Below are positions 1 to 8,481 of a stretch of 8,750 bases of DNA, piece by piece (within the stretch, counting starts at the first letter, position 1; every line of letters starts with the position of its first letter). Position numbers and translations under genes: made by a program. This stretch comes from Rhodanobacteraceae bacterium UBA703 (GTDB lineage: Bacteria; Pseudomonadota; Gammaproteobacteria; Xanthomonadales; Rhodanobacteraceae). The notes under the pieces were generated by a model that was given only the letters and a program-made list of their open reading frames with translations, was not told where the DNA came from and ran no database searches. The DNA lies in assembly GCA_002297645.1 (NCBI GenBank), contig DBMH01000352.1:1-8750 (forward strand). Reading direction: 5' to 3'.

Positions 1-66
1 GCCTCGCCAGCCTGCCCGGGCATCGCACGCCCTGCACCGCCTGACCGCCGCGCCGGCGTCGACGCG

Positions 67-84
67 CCGCGACCTCCGTCGCGG
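67..84 (+). terminator. Small hairpin upstream of glnS, possible terminator of an upstream gene
   Basis: Bases 67-73 (CCGCGAC) pair perfectly with 78-84 (GTCGCGG) around a CTCC loop. There is no T-run after it. One frame reaching the left window edge stops at 42-44 and another at 116-118, so an upstream gene could end here, but neither stretch is recognisable as protein. Apart from this hairpin and the promoter-like element at 113-121 I see nothing in bases 1-167. Confidence 0.25.
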
Positions 85-112
85 AATGCCCGGATCGGGT
101 GGCGCGATGCCC

Positions 113-121
113 TGCTAGACT
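113..121 (+). promoter_or_regulatory. Extended -10-like element for glnS
   Basis: TGC followed by TAGACT fits the sigma-70 extended -10 form TGnTAnnnT. It lies 46 bases before the chosen glnS ATG. No convincing -35 box sits 17 bases upstream, which extended -10 promoters can tolerate. Nearly the same element (TGC-TAGGCT) precedes the deaminase gene at 4038, and TGC-TATGGT precedes the regulator gene on the minus strand. Confidence 0.4.
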
Positions 122-167
122 TGCCGACTTTCCCCGCACACCGGACGCCGCCCCGCGGCGCTTGCGC

Positions 168-1907
<1,740 letters not shown>

Positions 1908-1915
1908 CGGTTTCC

Positions 1916-1941
1916 GGCCTCCCGCCGGACGGCGGGAGGTC
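1916..1941 (+). terminator. Hairpin after glnS
   Basis: Bases 1918-1926 (CCTCCCGCC) pair perfectly with 1931-1939 (GGCGGGAGG) around a GGAC tetraloop. The stem extends by one G-U and one G-C pair to 1916 and 1941. It begins 8 bases after the glnS stop codon. No T-run follows, so termination could be intrinsic but weak, or the stem may protect the transcript 3' end. Confidence 0.5.
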
Positions 1942-1985
1942 GCAGCGGATCGCCGGAAGACGTCCCTTTCGCCGCGGAACGGCGC

Positions 1986-1991
1986 TATACG
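1986..1991 (+). promoter_or_regulatory. Weak -10-like TATACG before the DsbA-family gene
   Basis: GC-TATACG stands out in an otherwise very GC-rich 155-base intergenic region, about 71 bases upstream of the next start. There is no TGn extension and no recognisable -35 box. It is listed because the hairpin after glnS suggests that the next gene needs its own promoter. Confidence 0.2.
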
Positions 1992-2062
1992 GCGCGAGGG
2001 CGCGGATTGAACGCCGCGACGGCGGCCTCATCTTCCTTCTTCCCCCGCGAGGAAGAGCCGCC

Positions 2063-2719
2063 ATGTCCGCCACGCCGATCCGTATCGATTTCGTCTCCGA
2101 CGTCGTCTGCCCGTGGTGCGCGATCGGGCTGAACGCGCTGGAGCAGGCGATCGCGCGAGTCGGCGACGACGCGGAGGTCGAGCTGCATTTCCAGCCGTTC
2201 GAGCTGAATCCGCAGATGGTGCCCGAAGGCGAGGACGCGACCGAGCACCTCGCGCGCAAGTACGGCATCGACGCGCAGCAGATCGCGCGCAACCGCGACG
2301 TCATCCGCGACCGCGGTGCCGCCCTCGGCTTCACGTTCAATGCGCGCGAGCGCATCCACAACACTTTCGACGCGCATCGCCTGCTGCACTGGGCCGCGCT
2401 CGAAGGCGCCGGCCGCGAACGCGCGCTCAAGCACGCGTTGCTGCGCGCCTACTTCACCGACGGCGAGGACGTGTCCGACCGAGAGGTGCTCGTGCGCCTC
2501 GCCGCAGCGGTCGGGCTGGATGCCGGGCGTGCGCGCGGCGTCCTCGATTCGGACGAGTACGCCGACGCGATCCGCGCGCAGGAGCGCTACTTCCTGGAGC
2601 GCGGCATCCACAGCGTGCCGGCGATCATCCTCAACCAGCGCCACCTGATCTCCGGCGGGCAACCCGTCGAGGTGTTCGAGCAGGCCCTGCGCCAGCTCGC
2701 CGACGCGAAGAGCGCGTAG
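2063..2719 (+). CDS. DsbA-family oxidoreductase, FrnE-like, cytosolic
   Basis: Thioredoxin-fold protein of 218 residues, the usual size for the FrnE branch of the DSBA family. The redox motif CPWC is at residues 16-19, right after the first beta strand (IRIDFVSDVVCPWC). A helical insertion with many Ala and Arg follows (about 55-165), then the conserved cis-proline loop HSVPAIIL (Pro186) and a GGQP turn (198-201) near the C terminus. There is no signal peptide or membrane segment, so it should act in the cytosol as a thiol-disulfide oxidoreductase or isomerase; the partner cannot be told from sequence. Cys16 and Cys19 are its only cysteines, unlike some FrnE proteins with a second cysteine pair. 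GAGGAAGAG at 2049-2057 is the best ribosome-binding site in the left half of the window and fixes the ATG at 2063. The family is clear, the physiological role is not. 2-hydroxychromene-2-carboxylate isomerase is a related alternative, but the CPWC motif favours FrnE. Confidence 0.9.
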   Translation: MSATPIRIDFVSDVVCPWCAIGLNALEQAIARVGDDAEVELHFQPFELNPQMVPEGEDATEHLARKYGIDAQQIARNRDVIRDRGAALGFTFNARERIHNTFDAHRLLHWAALEGAGRERALKHALLRAYFTDGEDVSDREVLVRLAAAVGLDAGRARGVLDSDEYADAIRAQERYFLERGIHSVPAIILNQRHLISGGQPVEVFEQALRQLADAKSA

Positions 2720-2734
2720 CAGCCCGAGACGAAC

Positions 2735-2756
2735 CGCGTCCCTCGGCGGGAACGCG
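2735..2756. terminator. Possible bidirectional hairpin between convergent genes
   Basis: CGCGTCCC (2735-2742) pairs with GGGAACGCG (2748-2756), with one bulged A and a TCGGC loop. It lies between the stop of the DsbA-family gene (2719) and the stop of the convergent acyltransferase gene (2804), where one structure could serve both transcripts. There is no T-run on either side. Confidence 0.35.
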
Positions 2757-2803
2757 TCGCACCGCGCAACGCCGTGTCCGCCCGTGCAGGCGTCCGTCGA
2801 CGC

Positions 2804-3970
2804 CTATGCGGGAACCGCCGCCGGCAACGGCATGAACCGCCGCTTCAGTGCGCGCTCGCACGGCAGCGACCATGCGCGCGCGACCAGCCCGCCGAGCGCC
2901 CAGCATGCGAGCACCGCCGGCACGTACCAGAGCCAGCCGGAACCTGCGTCCGCGCCGCAGGCCTTGAATGCGGCGACGATCGCGAACACGACGAACATGT
3001 GGCCGAGGTAGATCTCGTAGCTGAGCCGTCCCATCGAGCGCAGCCAGCCCAGCCCCGGCAGCTCGCGCGACAGACCAGACCGATGGCGCCAGTCGAGCGC
3101 GAGCAGGAGCAGGGCCGTCGACACGACCAGCAGCAACATCACGCCGTCGTGCAGCCAGCGCCACAACCACGGCATCGCCAGCATCGTCGCCGCGAGGCCG
3201 GCGCTGCCGAGCAGCCCGATTCCGTTCACGAGTTCCCTGCGCGGCCGCCAGCATTGCGCGACCAGCGCCGCCAGCACGCCGAGCGCGATCGCCGCCATGC
3301 CGGGCAGGTAGGCCTTTTCCTTCCAGATCTCGTTGTCGGTTATCGCCGCCAGCGAGAACGGCAGCGACAGGGCGAGCGCGGCGAGCAGGACCATCAGGAC
3401 GCGGCGGTCGCGCACGAGCAGGCAGACCACGGGAAAGCCGAGGTAGAACACCTCCTCGATCGACAGCGACCAGAGCACGTCCCACGAACCCGGCAGGTAG
3501 CCGGTGCGCCCCTCGTACCAGTTCAGGTGCAGGCCGAACGCCGCCAGCGTCGCGCCGCCCAGGGACTGTCCTTCGCGCGTGATCGCGTAGTCGGCGAATC
3601 CGCAGCCGTGCAGCACGGCGAGAACGCCGACCAGCAGGGCGAGACAAGGCAGGATGCGTGCGCTCCGCCGTACGTAGAACGCGTGCGGATCGAGGCGCGA
3701 GAGCGATCCCCAGCGCGCGAGCGCGTTGCCGGCGATCAGGAAACCGGAGATCACGAAGAACACGAACACGGCCTCGTAGCCGTTGTAGTTCAGCGCGACG
3801 AGCAGCCGCTTCGGCAGGACGTCGGCGAGCGCGCTCGCCTTCAACGGAATGCGCAGGCCAAGGTGATGCAGCACGACGAGCAGGATCGACAGCCCGCGCA
3901 GGGTGTCGATGCCGGGATTGCGCGCGTCGGCGGCGGAAGTCGGCACGGTCATCGGGGGTTCGAGGGACAT
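2804..3970 (-). CDS. Acyltransferase-3 family membrane protein (OafA-like)
   Basis: Inner-membrane O-acyltransferase of 388 residues that would transfer acetyl or another acyl group to a surface glycan or similar acceptor. Family hallmarks are visible: GIDTLRGLSILLVVLHH near the N terminus with the conserved Arg25 and His35/36, FFVISGFL at 71-78, FYVRRSARILP after it, and SLSIEEVFYLGFP at 168-180 (the usual SLSxEEqFY motif). About ten hydrophobic segments are seen, for example near 66-82, 107-123, 191-209, 224-241, 277-292, 316-336 and 348-367. The C terminus is basic (CERALKRRFM) and lacks the SGNH esterase domain of the longer OafA type. The start is uncertain: ATG at 3970 gives 388 residues, ATG at 3952 gives 382, and an upstream TTG at 4012 would add 14 more; none has a good ribosome-binding site. 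The neighbours include no glycan-synthesis genes, so the acceptor is unknown. Confidence 0.9.
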   Translation of the reverse strand: MSLEPPMTVPTSAADARNPGIDTLRGLSILLVVLHHLGLRIPLKASALADVLPKRLLVALNYNGYEAVFVFFVISGFLIAGNALARWGSLSRLDPHAFYVRRSARILPCLALLVGVLAVLHGCGFADYAITREGQSLGGATLAAFGLHLNWYEGRTGYLPGSWDVLWSLSIEEVFYLGFPVVCLLVRDRRVLMVLLAALALSLPFSLAAITDNEIWKEKAYLPGMAAIALGVLAALVAQCWRPRRELVNGIGLLGSAGLAATMLAMPWLWRWLHDGVMLLLVVSTALLLLALDWRHRSGLSRELPGLGWLRSMGRLSYEIYLGHMFVVFAIVAAFKACGADAGSGWLWYVPAVLACWALGGLVARAWSLPCERALKRRFMPLPAAVPA

Positions 3971-4037
3971 CGGGAAGCCGCGTATCGTCGCCGCATCGTC
4001 GACGGCAGGCAATCCGGCCTCGGGAACCGGAGCGTTC

Positions 4038-4046
4038 TGCTAGGCT
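4038..4046 (+). promoter_or_regulatory. Extended -10-like element for the deaminase gene
   Basis: TGC-TAGGCT matches the extended -10 pattern and differs by one base from the element before glnS (TGC-TAGACT). It ends 29 bases before the deaminase ATG at 4076, inside the 105-base divergent gap to the acyltransferase. No -35 box is evident. No matching element was found for the acyltransferase on the other strand. Confidence 0.4.
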
Positions 4047-4075
4047 CGCGCGATTCCCTCACGCTGCATCCCGCC

Positions 4076-4636
4076 ATGGCCGCCACCGAAGTCACGCTCG
4101 CCCTTCCCGCCTGGATCGACGAGGAAGCCGATGCCGCGCGCGTCTACGCCGACGCCGATGCGCGCGTCGGCCTGGCGATCCGCCTCGCCCGCCGCAACAT
4201 CGACGAAGGCACCGGCGGGCCGTTCGGCGCGGCCGTGTTCGACGAGGACGGCCGGCTCGTCGCGGCCGGCGTGAATCGCGTGCTGCCGCAGCACTGTTCC
4301 GCCGCGCACGCCGAAGTCGTCGCCTTCATCGTCGCGCAGGCACGTCTCGGTCGCGCGCGCATCAACGAGGAAGGCCGCCGCTACGTCCTCGCGACCAGTT
4401 CGCAGCCCTGCGCGATGTGCTACGGGGCGAGCTTCTGGGCCGGCATCGACGCACTCGAGATCGGTGCGCGCAACACCGATGTGATGGAACTCTCCGAGTT
4501 CGACGAAGGCCCGCTGCCGGCGGACTGGATCGGCGAACTGGAGCGTCGCGGCATCGCCGTCGTGCGCGACGTGCAGCGCGACGCCGCGCGCGAGGTGTTC
4601 CATCGCTACGCGCAAGCCGGTGGCGCCCGCTACTGA
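4076..4636 (+). CDS. Zinc-dependent nucleoside deaminase, probably guanine deaminase (GuaD-like)
   Basis: Cytidine-deaminase-fold protein of 186 residues. GTGGPFGAAVFDEDG at 46-60 begins the core. HAE at 78-80 gives the zinc ligand His78 and the proton-shuttle Glu80, and PCAMCYGASFWAG from 111 gives zinc ligands Cys112 and Cys115. The GGPFGA motif, the spacing from PCxMC to the NTD segment (ARNTDVMEL) and the short C-terminal tail ending in Tyr186 resemble B. subtilis GuaD, which converts guanine to xanthine in purine salvage, more than TadA or cytidine deaminase. The N terminus is about 25 residues longer than in GuaD. Substrate assignment is inference; general nucleoside deaminase is certain. 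The ATG at 4076 has a short leader after a promoter-like element and no Shine-Dalgarno. The gene runs convergently into the regulator gene, overlapping it by 7 bp (4630-4636). No other purine-catabolism gene is nearby. Confidence 0.9.
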   Translation: MAATEVTLALPAWIDEEADAARVYADADARVGLAIRLARRNIDEGTGGPFGAAVFDEDGRLVAAGVNRVLPQHCSAAHAEVVAFIVAQARLGRARINEEGRRYVLATSSQPCAMCYGASFWAGIDALEIGARNTDVMELSEFDEGPLPADWIGELERRGIAVVRDVQRDAAREVFHRYAQAGGARY

Positions 4637-6837
4637 ACCGGGCCGGCGCGAAGCGCTGCGCGCACGTCCGCATACCACGGATCGGTCTCGATCAGCGGCG
4701 CGGAGATCACGCGGCCGGCCGGAAGGGACAGCAGGTCGCGCAGGTGCGCCACGGCGGCCTCGGGCTCGCCGACGCGGATCTCGATGAGCGCCAGCGAGAA
4801 CAGCCGGGTCGTGCCGTCGCCCGAACCCCGATCGACCGGAGTCCGCTGCAACGAGTGCCGCCCCGCCGCCAGCGCGGCGTCCCTGTTGCCCAACCCGGCT
4901 TCGACGAGGCCCAGCACGCTGAAGAAGATCGGCATGGCGGGATTCTTCAGGTTGGGCTGGATCGCGGCGCGCGCGGCCTCGTAGGCGGCGCGCGCGCGCG
5001 ACAGGTCGCCGGTCATTTCCCAGGCCTGCGCCTGCAGCAGGCTGACCGGCACCTTCGCCGGAAGATAGGCCGACTCGACCCATTCCGGCGCGTGTTCAAG
5101 GGTCGCGAACGCCGCCTTCGTGTCGCCGAGCATGCGCTGCGCCTCGAAGCGGATCGAGACGACGGCACCGCCGAGGTCGAAATCCGCCGGCACGTCGTCC
5201 AGCACCTGCAGCGCTTCCCGTGGCCGACCGGCGTACAGCAGCGCCGTGCTCTTGTAGAAGGTCGCCGCGTGGTCGCCGGGATCGGCGGCCTGGGCGCGGT
5301 CGTAGGCGCGCAGCGCGTCGTCGTAGCGACGCAACGAAGCCAGCGCATCGCCCAGCTGCATCGGCCAGCGCGAGTCGTGCGGATCGAGCGCGGCGGCACG
5401 CTCGTAGCTGGCGATGGATTCGTTCCAGCGTCCCAGATGCCGTTGCGCGTTGGCGATCGCCGCGTCGATCTCGCCGTCTTCCGGCATGCCGCGTCGCGCC
5501 CGCTGGAACGCGCCGAGCGCACCTTCGAAATCGTTGCGCCCGTAGTAGAGCACGTAGCCCTGTGCGAGACGTGCCTGCGGCAGGTCGGGATCCAGTTCCA
5601 GCGCCTTCGCCACGGCCTGCTCGGCCGTGTCGAAGCGGTACGGCGCGATGCCGACCCGGTAGGCGTAGGCGTGGATGTCGAGGTAGGCCAGGCGGGCCCA
5701 GGCCAGCGCGAAGCGCGAATCGCGCTCGATCGCCCGCCGATACAGCGCGCGCGCCTCGGCCGTGGTGGCGATGGGATCCTGCGCCTTCTCGCGCCACACC
5801 TGGGCGGCGAGGAATTCCGCCTTCAGGAAGTCGTCGTAGGCGTGCTCGTCCTTGGTCGGAGCCCGCGCCACGCGCGCCGCCTCGGACGGCAGCAAGGTGG
5901 CCTTGAGCGCCTCGACGACGTTCTCGGCGACCTCGGTTTCCACCTCGAACACGCCCTGCAACGTGCGCGGATACGACTGCGCCCACAGATGCGCGCCGTT
6001 GCGGCCGTCGACCAGCTGCACGTTGATCAGCACGCGGTCGTCGATGCGCTGCACGCTGCCGACCAGCACCGAGTCCACGCCCAGCTGCGCGGCGACCTTG
6101 CCGACGTCCGCCGGATGGCTTTCGAAGCGGCGCGTCGCCGCGCGCGACAGCACGCGCAGGTCGCCGATGCCCGCCAGCCGGGTCAGGATGATTTCCTGGA
6201 TGCCGCCGGCGAAGTACGCGTTCGCCGGGTCCGGGCTCATGTTGTCGAACGGCAGCACGGCGATCGAATGCGGACGCACGGCCGCGCCATCGGATCGCGA
6301 CGCCGGCGAGCGCAGGAACAGGAACCCGGCCAATGCGAGAACCGCGAGCAGCGCGACCGATGCGATCCATCGCCGGCGGGCTCGGTGGCGACCGGGTTCG
6401 CCGGCAGCCACGGGCTCGACGGACGGCTCGGCCAGCGACGTTTCCTCGCGGGGCATCGCGGACGGGCGTGCGGCAAATTGCTGCGCAGCAGCATCCTCCA
6501 CGGCCTGCACGTCGGCGATGAAACGATAGCCGTGCCCGCGCACGGTCTCGATGTATCGCGGCGTATCGCCGGCGTCGCCGAGCGCCTTGCGCAGGGTGCT
6601 GATGTTCCAGGTCAGGCTGTGCTCCTCGACGATCGTGTCGGGCCACAGCGTCTCGATCAGCGCCTCGCGGCTGCGCAGGCGGCCGGCTCCCTCGACCAGC
6701 GCGAGCAGCAGGTCGAAGGCCTTCCGGGTCAGCGGAAGCTCCTCGCCGTCACGACACAGCCGCCGCTCGGCGACGTCCATCTGGAAGGGCCCGAATGCGT
6801 ACCGGCGGTCGCATTCGGCATCGGCTTTCTGGGTCAT
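4630..6837 (-). CDS. Membrane-anchored winged-helix transcriptional regulator with TolB-like and TPR domains
   Basis: One-component regulator of 735 residues. The N-terminal OmpR/CadC-type winged helix spans about 12-110: FGPFQMDVAERRL, LTRKAFDLLLALVE, REALIETLWPD, and a recognition-helix region with HSLTWNISTLRKALGD, closing with IETVRGHGYRFI. A low-complexity linker (111-156) leads to one transmembrane helix at about 157-176 preceded by RHRARRR, so the DNA-binding domain should be cytosolic and the rest periplasmic. Residues about 190-315 form a TolB/FlgO-like domain (SIAVLPFDNMSPDPANAYFAGG, then LVGSVQRIDDRVLINVQLVD). From about 360 to 660 follow TPR-like helical pairs, the clearest at 497-522 (ALASLRRYDDALRAYDRAQA). 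There is no phosphoacceptor receiver domain. The signal and targets are unknown. A GTG at 6876 would extend it by 13 residues but runs into the direct repeat at 6861-6884, so the ATG at 6837 is preferred. It is divergent from an exported propeller gene, a likely target. Confidence 0.92.
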   Translation of the reverse strand: MTQKADAECDRRYAFGPFQMDVAERRLCRDGEELPLTRKAFDLLLALVEGAGRLRSREALIETLWPDTIVEEHSLTWNISTLRKALGDAGDTPRYIETVRGHGYRFIADVQAVEDAAAQQFAARPSAMPREETSLAEPSVEPVAAGEPGRHRARRRWIASVALLAVLALAGFLFLRSPASRSDGAAVRPHSIAVLPFDNMSPDPANAYFAGGIQEIILTRLAGIGDLRVLSRAATRRFESHPADVGKVAAQLGVDSVLVGSVQRIDDRVLINVQLVDGRNGAHLWAQSYPRTLQGVFEVETEVAENVVEALKATLLPSEAARVARAPTKDEHAYDDFLKAEFLAAQVWREKAQDPIATTAEARALYRRAIERDSRFALAWARLAYLDIHAYAYRVGIAPYRFDTAEQAVAKALELDPDLPQARLAQGYVLYYGRNDFEGALGAFQRARRGMPEDGEIDAAIANAQRHLGRWNESIASYERAAALDPHDSRWPMQLGDALASLRRYDDALRAYDRAQAADPGDHAATFYKSTALLYAGRPREALQVLDDVPADFDLGGAVVSIRFEAQRMLGDTKAAFATLEHAPEWVESAYLPAKVPVSLLQAQAWEMTGDLSRARAAYEAARAAIQPNLKNPAMPIFFSVLGLVEAGLGNRDAALAAGRHSLQRTPVDRGSGDGTTRLFSLALIEIRVGEPEAAVAHLRDLLSLPAGRVISAPLIETDPWYADVRAALRAGPVQ

Positions 6838-6860
6838 CGTCAATCGCGAAGCGGGCGCCA

Positions 6861-6884
6861 CACGCAAATCACACACAAATCACA
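6861..6884. repeat. Tandem 11-bp-period direct repeat, candidate operator
   Basis: Two 13-base copies, CACGCAAATCACA (6861-6873) and CACACAAATCACA (6872-6884), match at 12 of 13 positions and overlap by two bases, giving an exact 11-bp period. On the minus strand this reads as repeated TGTGATTTG. It is an AT-rich island in a very GC-rich region, in the leader of the regulator gene, 23 bases before its start codon. OmpR/PhoB-family winged helices typically bind head-to-tail sites 10-11 bp apart, so it may be an autoregulatory operator. Binding by the adjacent regulator is inference. Confidence 0.5.
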
Positions 6885-6946
6885 TGAGCATCGAAGGCAC
6901 TCGCGCAGGCGCCTTTCGACACTGCGGGGCCCCCGTGGAAACCGCG

Positions 6947-6955
6947 ACCATAGCA
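6947..6955 (-). promoter_or_regulatory. Extended -10-like element for the regulator gene
   Basis: Read on the minus strand this is TGC-TATGGT, the third TGC-TA element ahead of a gene in this window. It lies about 110 bases upstream of the regulator ATG, which would place the direct repeat at 6861-6884 within the 5' leader, a position suited to repression. On the plus strand the same bases contain TAGCAT (6951-6956), which could serve as a weak -10 for the propeller gene. No -35 box is evident on either strand. Confidence 0.35.
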
Positions 6956-7002
6956 TCTTGCCGGTCCGGCGTTTCCCGGCCGCTTCCTTGCCACCGTTCG
7001 CC

Positions 7003-7007
7003 GGAGA
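7003..7007 (+). promoter_or_regulatory. Ribosome-binding site fixing a TTG start
   Basis: GGAGA sits six bases before the TTG at 7014. It supports this rare start codon because translation from here gives a well-formed signal peptide and no nearby ATG does so. Confidence 0.6.
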
Positions 7008-7013
7008 ACCCCC

Positions 7014-8474
7014 TTGACCGCCCAGCCCGCGAAGATCCCCTCGTTCCTGTTCGCGTTTGCCGCCACCGCATCGAGCCTCGCCGCGACGCCGGTTGCTGCA
7101 TCACAGCACGACCTGCTCCCGCCCGGCAACGCCGCACTACCCACCCGCCCGCTCGCTGCGTTGCAACAACTGCTGACCGACAAGTCGGCGCTCGCATCGC
7201 CGTGCAGCCGGCTGGCCCAGCCGCATCCCCAGGGCTGCGCCGACCGCCAGGCGTCGCCGCTCGGCGGCCTCGACTGGATCCATCAGGTCGTCGCCGGCGA
7301 CGACCTCGCCGACTTCGCGACATTCGGCAACGCGGTCTCGATCGACGGCAACGTCGCCGTCGTCGGTTCGCCCCAGACCAACCCGCTCGGCGACGCCGTC
7401 GGCCCCGGAGCCGCCTACGTGTACGTGCGGACGGCCGCTGGCTGGACGCAGGCACAGAAGCTGGATGCCGACGACGGAGTGCTCGGCGACAATTTCGGCA
7501 TCGCGGTGGCCGTGCAGGGGGACACCATCCTGGTCGGCGCCTACAAGGCGGCCATCGGCGACCACGACCAGCAAGGCGCGGTCTACGTCTTCCGCCCGCT
7601 CGCCGGCGCCTGGACGCAGACGCAGAAGCTCAGCCCGGACGACGCCGATGCCGGACGCCTGTTCGGTGCGTGGATCTCGCTCGACGGCGACCACGCGCTG
7701 GTCAGCACGCCCGCCGGCATGATGGGTGACGACCCCGGCAGCGCGCCCGTCTATGCGCTGCATCGGGACGCAGGCCAGTGGGCCATCACCCAGAGGCTCG
7801 ATGCCGACGACTATGTCGCCGGCGACGTCTTCGGCTACCAGACCGCACTCCACGGCACCACCGCCATGATCGGCGCACCGGGCGCGGCGGTCGACGGCAA
7901 TCCGGCCGTCGGCGCCGTGTACGCCTTCCACTATGCGGACGGCAGCTGGAGCCAGGGCCAGAAACTCGGCCCCAGCGGCGTCAGCGACATGAGCGCCTTC
8001 GGCTGGGCCATCGTGTTCGACGGCACGACCGCGCTGTTCGGCGCACCGTTCACGACGGTCGGCGACAACGCGATGCAGGGGGCGGCCTACCTGTTCGACC
8101 TCGACGGCGACGTCTGGACCCAGACCCAGAAACTCACCCAGGCCAATGGTTTGGAGTTCGATCGCCTCGGCAGCACGCTCGCGCTGTCCGGCCACACGGC
8201 GATCGTCGGCACCCCCTGGGTCACCGAGGTCGATGGCGCTCCCGCCTTCGGCGCCGCCTGGGTCTATGCCGGCACGGCGGAGGACGGATTCGTGCAGCAG
8301 GCGACGCTGTTGCCTACGGGAGACGAGGTCACCGCCTTCGCCTACGTCGCCACGATGAACGGGAGCACCCTGTTGCTCGGAGCCCCGATCGACGGCACGA
8401 CGAGCCGGGGCTATGCCGTCTTCTACAGTCCGGACCGCGTCTTCGCGAACGGCTTCGACGGCGCGACGCCCTGA
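7014..8474 (+). CDS. Secreted seven-bladed FG-GAP (integrin-like) beta-propeller protein
   Basis: Exported protein of 486 residues, starting at TTG. The N terminus has a Sec signal peptide: a short start with one Lys, a hydrophobic core SFLFAFAATASSLAA, and a probable cleavage after VAA-SQ near residue 30. Two cysteines (64 and 75) could form a disulfide in the linker. Residues 88-470 hold seven repeats of a W-strand (pattern WTQxQKLxxDD), a FG-containing strand, and a VGAP-like strand followed by GAxYVF. The Trp positions are 88, 144, 200, 256, 312 and 368, exactly 56 apart; the seventh is a Phe at 426. The FG positions are 104, 161, 217, 273, 329, 385 (LG) and 442. This fits a closed propeller of the FG-GAP type, which usually binds proteins or sugars and often calcium. 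No enzyme motif is visible. It ends in DRVFANGFDGATP, possibly a lineage-specific tail. It is divergent from the membrane regulator and followed by a hairpin. Confidence 0.9.
   Translation: MTAQPAKIPSFLFAFAATASSLAATPVAASQHDLLPPGNAALPTRPLAALQQLLTDKSALASPCSRLAQPHPQGCADRQASPLGGLDWIHQVVAGDDLADFATFGNAVSIDGNVAVVGSPQTNPLGDAVGPGAAYVYVRTAAGWTQAQKLDADDGVLGDNFGIAVAVQGDTILVGAYKAAIGDHDQQGAVYVFRPLAGAWTQTQKLSPDDADAGRLFGAWISLDGDHALVSTPAGMMGDDPGSAPVYALHRDAGQWAITQRLDADDYVAGDVFGYQTALHGTTAMIGAPGAAVDGNPAVGAVYAFHYADGSWSQGQKLGPSGVSDMSAFGWAIVFDGTTALFGAPFTTVGDNAMQGAAYLFDLDGDVWTQTQKLTQANGLEFDRLGSTLALSGHTAIVGTPWVTEVDGAPAFGAAWVYAGTAEDGFVQQATLLPTGDEVTAFAYVATMNGSTLLLGAPIDGTTSRGYAVFYSPDRVFANGFDGATP
7275..8429 (+). repeat. 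Seven in-frame 56-codon propeller repeats
   Basis: Six consecutive Trp codons recur at exactly 168-base intervals from 7275. The DNA itself is diverged between units; only short stretches such as GGACGCAGACGCAGAAGCTC-like runs are shared. The array is therefore an old protein-level repeat, not a recent DNA duplication. The seventh unit is the most degenerate, with Phe for Trp and a shorter end. Confidence 0.75.
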
Positions 8475-8481
8475 TCGACCG

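Noticed and set aside
99..167. Upstream ATG at 99 extending GlnRS by 23 residues
   Set aside because: The extension is not GlnRS-like and would place the promoter-like TGC-TAGACT within the coding region.
4076..4636. tRNA adenosine deaminase TadA as the identity of the deaminase
   Set aside because: The zinc motifs are shared, but the GGPFGA start, the NTD segment and the C-terminal tail ending in Tyr fit guanine deaminase better. TadA-specific tRNA-binding residues are not apparent.
4986..5001. Alternating CG run (GGCGCGCGCGCGCGAC)
   Set aside because: It lies within the regulator coding region and encodes Ala/Arg residues in a TPR helix. It is explained by codon bias, not by a repeat element.
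6838..6876. GTG start at 6876 for the regulator, adding 13 residues
   Set aside because: It would put part of the tandem repeat inside the gene, and the added residues precede the start of winged-helix homology. The ATG at 6837 is a simpler choice, though neither has a good ribosome-binding site.
6957..6985. GCCGG/CCGGC palindromic sequence before the propeller gene as an operator
   Set aside because: Short GC palindromes of this kind occur throughout the window by base composition. It has no special spacing to a promoter element.
3658..7017. Open frame of over 1,100 codons on the plus strand across the acyltransferase, deaminase and regulator genes
   Set aside because: It is Arg/Gly/Ala-rich with no recognisable domain and runs antisense to or out of frame with three genes that have clear domain motifs. 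Such frames are a by-product of high GC.
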